Source: Burkholderiales bacterium | Lineage (GTDB): Bacteria > Pseudomonadota > Gammaproteobacteria > Burkholderiales > Burkholderiaceae_C | Assembly: GCA_947474755.1 (NCBI GenBank) | Contig: CANJJE010000015.1 | Location: forward strand, 1-57,515 | Length of the DNA stretch: 57,515 nt | Direction: 5' to 3' | Shown here: piece after piece, positions 52,875 to 57,515 of the stretch | Position numbering within the stretch: the first letter of the stretch is position 1 | Layout: every line of letters starts with the position of its first letter | Notes under the pieces: model-generated | Database searches by the model: none | What the model saw: only the letters and a program-made list of their open reading frames with translations | Told to the model about the DNA's origin: nothing | Position numbers and translations under genes: made by a program

Positions 52875-53669
52875 ATGCGGATGAACACAACGGCAGCCCT
52901 CGCACCGACGATCGAGCTGCACGATGTCGTCAAGCGCTACGCCAGCGGCACCTTGGCGCTGCAGGGCATATCGTTCGACGTCGGAGCTCGCGAATTTGTC
53001 TCGCTGCTCGGGCCCTCGGGCTGCGGCAAGAGCACAGTGCTGCGACTGGTCGCCGGGCTCGATGCGGTGACCGGCGGACGCATAGCCTCACCCGCGCTCG
53101 GCAGCGCCACGACGAGCGACACCGCCTTTGTCTTCCAGGATCCGACGCTGATGCCCTGGGCCAGCGTGTTCGACAACGTCTGGCTGCCGTTGCGGCTGGC
53201 GGGGCAATCGAAGGCCGACGCCACGGCTCAGGTGCGACAAGTGCTGGCTCTGGTGGGTCTGGCCGAGTTTGAAACGGCCTTTCCAGCGGAGCTGTCCGGC
53301 GGCATGCGCATGCGCACTTCGATCGCCCGCGCCCTGGTCACGAAGCCGCACGTGCTGCTGATGGACGAGCCCTTCGCCGCGCTCGACGAGATCACCCGGC
53401 AGCGGCTCAATGCCGACCTGCTGGCCTGGTGGCAATCGAATGCGCTGGCAGTGCTGTTCGTCACCCACAGCGTGTTCGAGGCAGTATTCCTGAGCCAGCG
53501 CGTGCTGGTGATGGGCGCACGGCCGGGCCGCATCGTGGCAGAGGTCGTCGTGGTCGAGCCAATGCCGCGCACCGCCGAGTTCCGCACCTCGCAGCGCTAC
53601 GCTCAGACCTGTCGAGATGTGACGCGTGCTCTGGAAGTCGCCTCTGCTGCAGACGGGCTCAGCGCGTGA
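52875..53669 (+). CDS. ABC transporter ATP-binding protein (nitrate/taurine/HMP type)
   Basis: A 264-residue ATPase of the NitT/TauT-type importer family. Walker A is LLGPSGCGKSTVLRL, Q-loop VFQDPTLMPWAS, signature ELSGGMRMRTSIARALV, Walker B VLLMDEPFAALDE, and H-loop FVTHSVFEAVFL. A second in-frame ATG lies two codons in (52881). It overlaps the permease start as GTGA (53666-53669). Together with the next two genes it makes a complete importer. Confidence 0.92.
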   Translation: MRMNTTAALAPTIELHDVVKRYASGTLALQGISFDVGAREFVSLLGPSGCGKSTVLRLVAGLDAVTGGRIASPALGSATTSDTAFVFQDPTLMPWASVFDNVWLPLRLAGQSKADATAQVRQVLALVGLAEFETAFPAELSGGMRMRTSIARALVTKPHVLLMDEPFAALDEITRQRLNADLLAWWQSNALAVLFVTHSVFEAVFLSQRVLVMGARPGRIVAEVVVVEPMPRTAEFRTSQRYAQTCRDVTRALEVASAADGLSA

Positions 53670-54439
53670 GACGCTGGATGCCGCTGCTGAGCGTGGTCGG
53701 CTGGTTGCTGGCCTGGGAGGCGCTGGTGCGTATCGCTCAGATTCCGTCGTACACCCTGCCCTCCCCGAGCGTGGTGCTGCAGACCCTGTTTGCCAACCTC
53801 GGCTCGCTCTCCATGAGCTGGTGGTTCACGCTGAAGATCACTTTTGGCGCGCTGGCGCTGGCCTGCCTCGGCGGCATGATGATTGCCGCGGTGTTCACCT
53901 TGTCGGCATCGATCGAAGCGGTGCTGCTGCCACTGGCGGTGGTGCTGCAGGTGACACCGGTCGTTGCGATCGCGCCGCTGATGCTGATCTACATCGACAG
54001 CACCACCGCGGCGCTTTTGCTGTGCGCCTGGATCGTGGCCTTCTTCCCGATCCTGTCGAACACCGTGATGGGCCTGCGCGCGGCCGATCCCTTGCTGCGC
54101 GACCTGTTCCGGCTGTACCGAGCGACACCGCTGCAGCGACTGAAGCTGCTGCTGATGCCGAGCGCGCTGCCTTACTTCGTCGCTGGGCTGAAGGTGTCGG
54201 GCGGACTCAGCCTGATCGGCGCCGTCACGGCTGAAATGGTGGCGGGCGCGGCGGGCCGCGAAACCGGGCTGGCCTCGCGCATTCTGGAGGCGAGCTTTCG
54301 CACCGAGACACCGAAGATGTTTGCCGCCTTGCTGTTGCTGGTGGCCACGGGTCTGATGATCTACGGCGCATCGAACGCGCTGTCGCGCCGGCTGCTGGCA
54401 CGCTGGCACGCCGTGGAACAGTCTCGGGAATCGATGTAG
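53666..54439 (+). CDS. ABC transporter permease
   Basis: A 257-residue inner-membrane permease with about six hydrophobic segments: WMPLLSVVGWLLAWEALVRIAQ, ITFGALALACLGGMMIAAVF, LLPLAVVLQVTPVVAIAPLMLIY, ALLLCAWIVAFFPILSNTVMGL and MFAALLLLVATGLMIYGASNAL. The EAA-like loop around AADPLLRDLFRLYRATPLQRLKLLLMPSALPYFVAGL is characteristic of this class. It starts with GTG 53666 overlapping the ATPase stop. The substrate-binding protein follows 15 nt after its stop. Confidence 0.92.
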   Translation: MRRWMPLLSVVGWLLAWEALVRIAQIPSYTLPSPSVVLQTLFANLGSLSMSWWFTLKITFGALALACLGGMMIAAVFTLSASIEAVLLPLAVVLQVTPVVAIAPLMLIYIDSTTAALLLCAWIVAFFPILSNTVMGLRAADPLLRDLFRLYRATPLQRLKLLLMPSALPYFVAGLKVSGGLSLIGAVTAEMVAGAAGRETGLASRILEASFRTETPKMFAALLLLVATGLMIYGASNALSRRLLARWHAVEQSRESM

Positions 54440-54454
54440 TCCAGGAGGCCATTG

Positions 54455-55495
54455 ATGTCGACGTTTTTCTTTCGCCTGGGTGCGGTCGCGTGTTTCCATG
54501 GGCTCATCGTCCTGAACTGCCTGTCGCCATCCTCGGCGCACGCCGAGGACAAGATCCGCTTTGCCACCAACTGGAAGGCACAGGCGGCGCATGGCGGCTT
54601 CTACCAGGCGATCGCCGACGGCACCTACAAGAAGTACGGTCTGGACGTGACGCTGCTGCAGGGCGGCCCGCAGGTGAACAACCGGCCGCTTCTGCCGGCA
54701 GGTCGCATCGACTTCCTGATGACCGGAAACCTGCTGCACAGCTTCGACAACGTGAAGAACGGCGTACCGACCGTCGTCGTCGCGGGCATGTTCCAGAAGG
54801 ACCCACAAGCCCTGATCGCCCACCCCGGCCAGGGTTACGAGAACTTCGGAGCGCTGAAATCGGCGCCCATGGCGCTGATCGCCAAGGATGCGCAATTCAG
54901 CTGGTGGGCTTGGCTGAAGGTCGTGCACGGCTTCCGCGACGAGGCACTGAAGCCTTACAACTACAACCTCGGTCCCTTCCTCGCCAACCCGAAGGCGATT
55001 CAACAAGGTTATTCGGTGGCCGAGCCGATCTATGTCGAAGGGCAGGGGCGCTTCAAGCCGGTGGTTCACCTGCTGGCTGATCACGGCTTCAGCACTTATT
55101 CGACGGTGATCGAGGCACGAGCAGAGATGGTGGCGAAGCAGCCTCAACTCGTTCAGCGCTTCGTCGATGCGTCGGTCATCGGCTGGGTCAATTACCTCTA
55201 CGGCAACCGCAGCGCGGCACACGCGCTCATGAAGCGTGACAACCCGGAGATGAGCGATGCAGAACTCGAGGCCTCGGTGGCCTTGATGAAGCAGCAGGGC
55301 ATCGTGGATTCGGGTGATGCGCTGACACTGGGCATCGGTGCGATGAACCCGGCGCGCATCCAGGATTTTTATCAGCAGATGGTGAAGGCCGGCCTTTATC
55401 GAAGCGGCGATGTCGATCTGAGCCGAGTGGCGACGATGCAGTTCGTCAACAAAAGGGTCGGCGTGCCGCTGAAGGCAACGCTCCAGAATCGCTGA
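54455..55495 (+). CDS. NMT1/THI5-like ABC substrate-binding protein
   Basis: A 346-residue periplasmic binding protein with a signal peptide (FRLGAVACFHGLIVLNCLSPSSAHAED, cleavage near AHA-ED). The family is the NMT1/THI5 type: IRFATNWKAQAAHGGFYQAIADGTYKKYGLDVTLLQGGPQVNNRPLL, AGRIDFLMTG, GMFQKDPQALIAHPGQGYENF and the C-terminal VDLSRVATMQFVNK. These bind small aromatic or N-heterocyclic compounds such as thiamine precursors, but no specificity motif was seen. Adjacency to amn could hint at a nucleobase-like substrate, which is a guess. ATG 54455 follows AGGAGG with a 6-nt gap. Confidence 0.9.
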   Translation: MSTFFFRLGAVACFHGLIVLNCLSPSSAHAEDKIRFATNWKAQAAHGGFYQAIADGTYKKYGLDVTLLQGGPQVNNRPLLPAGRIDFLMTGNLLHSFDNVKNGVPTVVVAGMFQKDPQALIAHPGQGYENFGALKSAPMALIAKDAQFSWWAWLKVVHGFRDEALKPYNYNLGPFLANPKAIQQGYSVAEPIYVEGQGRFKPVVHLLADHGFSTYSTVIEARAEMVAKQPQLVQRFVDASVIGWVNYLYGNRSAAHALMKRDNPEMSDAELEASVALMKQQGIVDSGDALTLGIGAMNPARIQDFYQQMVKAGLYRSGDVDLSRVATMQFVNKRVGVPLKATLQNR

Positions 55496-55586
55496 GCGAG
55501 GGATCGACCCGACTACAGCACAGCGGATTGGCGCCGATAGAAGACGCAGAGGAGTCCATGCACGCTCTGTCTGCGATGCTCACGCC

Positions 55587-56441
55587 ATGTACAACCCCGC
55601 ACTGACCACCGATTGCACCCGCCTGACGAAGCCGCTGGCGAACCTGCCGGCATGGGTGGCGTTTTTCCGCAACGCCGACATCCCGGTGATGGCGGAAACG
55701 GCCGACACGCTCGAGGCGATGCGTGAGCGCGAAGACGATGTAGATGCCAATCTGATTGGCGAGATGATCGCCGATGACCCCCTGATGACGCTGAAGGTGA
55801 TGGCCCATGGCGCCAAGAATCGCTCCGCGCGCGTGGTGACGGAGCCTGAGACGGTGACCTCCACGCTGGTGATGATGGGCATCTCGCCCTTCTTCCGGGC
55901 TTTTGGCCCGCAGCCAGTGCTCGAACACAAGCTGGCGGATCGCCCTGAAGCCTTGGCCGGATTGAACGAGGTGCTGCGCCGAGCCAGCCGGGCGGCAAAC
56001 TTCGCTTTGTCCTTTGCGGTACATCGGTTGGACCCGGATGCAGCCATCATTCATCAGGCTGCTCTGCTGCATGATTTTGCCGAGATGCTGCTGTGGTGCC
56101 ATGCGCCCGATCTGGCAATGGCTATTCGCAATGCGCAGCGCGCCGACCCGACTTTGCGATCGAGCACCGAGCAGCGCAGGCGTCTGCATGTCGATCTGCT
56201 CGATCTTCAGCACGCGCTGATGCTGGAGTGGCATTTGCCGGACCTGCTGATACGCTTTACCGACGACAAGCACGCGAAGCAACCTAACGTGCTGTGCGTC
56301 ATGCTGGGTGTGCGGCTGGCGCGGCACACCGCTGACGGATGGGACAACGCAGCGATTCCTGACGACGTCAGCGATGTCGCCCATTTGCTGAACCTTTCGA
56401 CCGACGCCACGTTCAGCCTTCTGCGTGGCCTGGACAGCTGA
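55587..56441 (+). CDS. HDOD-domain protein
   Basis: A 284-residue stand-alone HDOD protein (a catalytically degenerate HD domain used in signalling). The core is LIGEMIADDPLMTLKVMAHG, TVTSTLVMMGISPFFRAFG, IIHQAALLHDFAEMLLWCHAPDLA and DLQHALMLEWHLPDLLIRFTDDKHAKQPNV. No receiver or GGDEF domain is attached. Such proteins often act in motility, biofilm or secretion regulation. No partner is adjacent, so the role stays open. Confidence 0.88.
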   Translation: MYNPALTTDCTRLTKPLANLPAWVAFFRNADIPVMAETADTLEAMREREDDVDANLIGEMIADDPLMTLKVMAHGAKNRSARVVTEPETVTSTLVMMGISPFFRAFGPQPVLEHKLADRPEALAGLNEVLRRASRAANFALSFAVHRLDPDAAIIHQAALLHDFAEMLLWCHAPDLAMAIRNAQRADPTLRSSTEQRRRLHVDLLDLQHALMLEWHLPDLLIRFTDDKHAKQPNVLCVMLGVRLARHTADGWDNAAIPDDVSDVAHLLNLSTDATFSLLRGLDS

Positions 56442-56466
56442 CCCGCCTGCTGTCACTGCTGACGCT

Positions 56467-57357
56467 TCACCTCAGCCACCGGACGACCTCTTGAAGCACC
56501 TCATCGCGATGAGCCAACTGGATGTGCGCGGCCGATGGCACATGGCGGTTGTCGGCGTTGGGCAAGGTAGCGTTGCACGCGGGGAACACGATGTTGTCGC
56601 AATGGCTGTAAAAACAGGTGAACAGTCGATATCTCGACAAGGGTTCAGCAGCAGCCAGCGCTGTCAACCAGGGGCTGTTGATTCGCATGCGTCTGGCGAC
56701 ATCCGTGGTGGCCAGCTGCGCCAAGGCAGTGCCTTGATGCGGAGCGGCGATGGTGATGATGCGGTGAACGCGATCGTCCGCGGATCTCGCTCGCAACCAT
56801 GCCCGGACCGACAGTCCGCCCATGCTGTGGGTCACGATCACAGGGGTGAGGCCCGTGGCCTGCGTGACCCGACACACAGCGGCATCAATCGCGTCGCACC
56901 CATCGTCGATAGTTCCGAATATCGGCTCGATCGTGATGGCCAGATGGGGAATGCCGAGCTTTCGCAGTCTGAGCATCCAGGGATTCCAGAAACCGCGGTT
57001 GCAGAGCAGACCGTGAATCAATACGACACCGCGCCCGCCCTGCAGAGATCCGGGAAGATCATGGAGTGTGTTCGAGCGAAACGGCTGCTCCCAGTAGAAC
57101 ACCCTCGCCGAGATCAGAGTTTCAGCGCACCATGATGTCAGCACACTCCATGGTCGAGCACAGTACTGCGGATACGGGCGATTCGCCCGGTACATCAGCA
57201 TGAACTCCAACGCCAGTGCGCCTGCGTGGATCAAGGGCACAGCCAGCACACCGGCCAACGTCCACACAGGATTCAGATACTGAAGAGATACCCAAATCCA
57301 GCCCCCCGAGGCAGCCAGCCAGACAAGCAGCAGGATCTTTTGCGCACTCGCCAACAT
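56467..57357 (-). CDS. Lipase-like alpha/beta hydrolase with membrane anchor
   Basis: A 296-residue hydrolase with N-terminal hydrophobic segments (KILLLVWLAASGGWIWVSLQY, WTLAGVLAVPLIHAGALALEFML) and the alpha/beta core. The oxyanion region is RGVVLIHGLLCNRGFWNPW, and the nucleophile lies in VIVTHSMGGLSVRAW. The stretch IITIAAPHQGTALAQLA is typical of PGAP1/triacylglycerol-lipase relatives. The catalytic His probably lies in the C-terminal HVPSAAHIQLAHRDEVL. It faces the HDOD gene (convergent) and lies right after the rRNA-operon terminator on the same strand. Confidence 0.88.
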   Translation of the reverse strand: MLASAQKILLLVWLAASGGWIWVSLQYLNPVWTLAGVLAVPLIHAGALALEFMLMYRANRPYPQYCARPWSVLTSWCAETLISARVFYWEQPFRSNTLHDLPGSLQGGRGVVLIHGLLCNRGFWNPWMLRLRKLGIPHLAITIEPIFGTIDDGCDAIDAAVCRVTQATGLTPVIVTHSMGGLSVRAWLRARSADDRVHRIITIAAPHQGTALAQLATTDVARRMRINSPWLTALAAAEPLSRYRLFTCFYSHCDNIVFPACNATLPNADNRHVPSAAHIQLAHRDEVLQEVVRWLR

Positions 57358-57388
57358 ATCCAGTTACTTTCTCGGCCCACCAAAGGCG

Positions 57389-57420
57389 AAACCCCCGAGC
57401 CTGGAGGGGCGCGGGGGTTT
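57389..57420 (-). terminator. Rho-independent terminator of the rRNA operon
   Basis: A perfect 9-bp stem AAACCCCCG at 57389-57397 and CGGGGGTTT at 57412-57420 around a 14-nt loop. On the minus strand it lies just after the 5S rRNA 3' end and is followed by a T-containing stretch (TTTCGCCTTT). This is the expected position for the end of an rRNA operon. Confidence 0.85.
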
Positions 57421-57429
57421 CTGGGTAGT

Positions 57430-57515
57430 AGCCTGACGATGTCCTACTTTCACACGGGAACCCGCACTATCATCGGCGCTGAGGCGTTTCACTGTCCTGT
57501 TCGGGATGGGAAGGA
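57430..57515 (-). rRNA. rrf: 5S ribosomal RNA, 3' part (5' end outside window)
   Basis: Read on the minus strand, the edge gives the loop and 3' half of a bacterial 5S rRNA: CCCATCCCGAACAGGACAGT, GCGCCGATGATAGTGCGGG, GTGTGAAAGTAGGACATCGT and the closing CAGGCT. This form (CCGAACAGGACxGTGAAACGxCTC, CCGATGATAGTG) is close to the 5S of Burkholderiales. The gene and the rest of the rRNA operon extend beyond the right edge. Confidence 0.95.

Noticed and set aside
54455-55495. Specific assignment of the ABC importer to thiamine precursor (ThiY)
   Set aside because: The NMT1/THI5 fold is broad. No TPP riboswitch was seen upstream and no thiamine genes are adjacent, so only the family is stated.

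Overview
The window is a high-GC bacterial chromosome segment, most likely from a betaproteobacterium of the order Burkholderiales. The evidence is the gene order lpxL-type acyltransferases, dapF, DUF484 and xerC divergent from metK; an S-adenosylhomocysteine (SAH) riboswitch in front of ahcY and metF; and a partial 5S rRNA at the right edge whose 3' part reads like Burkholderiales 5S. No transposase, integrase of a mobile element, or tRNA was recognised.

Layout. 1-7.3 kb: c-di-GMP and histidine-kinase signalling, a DUF4864 protein, an amidase and a transglutaminase-like protein. 7.4-17.4 kb: a complete type I-C CRISPR-Cas locus (cas3-cas5c-cas8c-cas7c, then cas4-cas1-cas2) followed by a leader and an array of 17 identical 37-bp repeats with 16 spacers. 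A ParE/RelE-type toxin and its antitoxin lie on the opposite strand between cas7 and cas4. The antitoxin carries an in-frame TAG 16 codons before the end its relatives would be expected to have. 17.4-20 kb: an M48 lipoprotein protease and a membrane-anchored coiled-coil receiver protein. 20.3-28 kb: lipid/ketone chemistry, with an esterase-Baeyer-Villiger monooxygenase fusion, an alpha/beta hydrolase, a DCC-Coq7 fusion, 3-hydroxybutyrate dehydrogenase, a DUF427 protein and an OprB-type porin. 28.1-29 kb: a UspA protein and a small membrane protein.

29.3-36.3 kb is an arsenic-resistance operon: GAPDH-arsJ (export of 1-arseno-3-phosphoglycerate), arsR, arsC, acr3, a thioredoxin-like/ArsA fusion ATPase and a DUF302 protein. 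It combines two arsenic export routes, one for arsenate as an arseno-sugar and one for arsenite.

36.4-57.5 kb is mostly housekeeping: glmS, a PUA-domain 23S rRNA methyltransferase, xerC, DUF484, dapF, two lipid A-type acyltransferases, metK with a long structured-looking leader, DUF2238, a Kef-type antiporter, the SAH riboswitch with ahcY-tlyA-metF, amn, an ABC importer of the NMT1/THI5 type, an HDOD protein, a lipase-like hydrolase, and the terminator and 3' end of an rRNA operon.

The least ordinary parts are the CRISPR locus (antisense toxin-antitoxin pair with a broken antitoxin, palindromes upstream of cas3, mutually exclusive hairpins in the leader) and three domain fusions (esterase-BVMO, DCC-Coq7, thioredoxin-ArsA).
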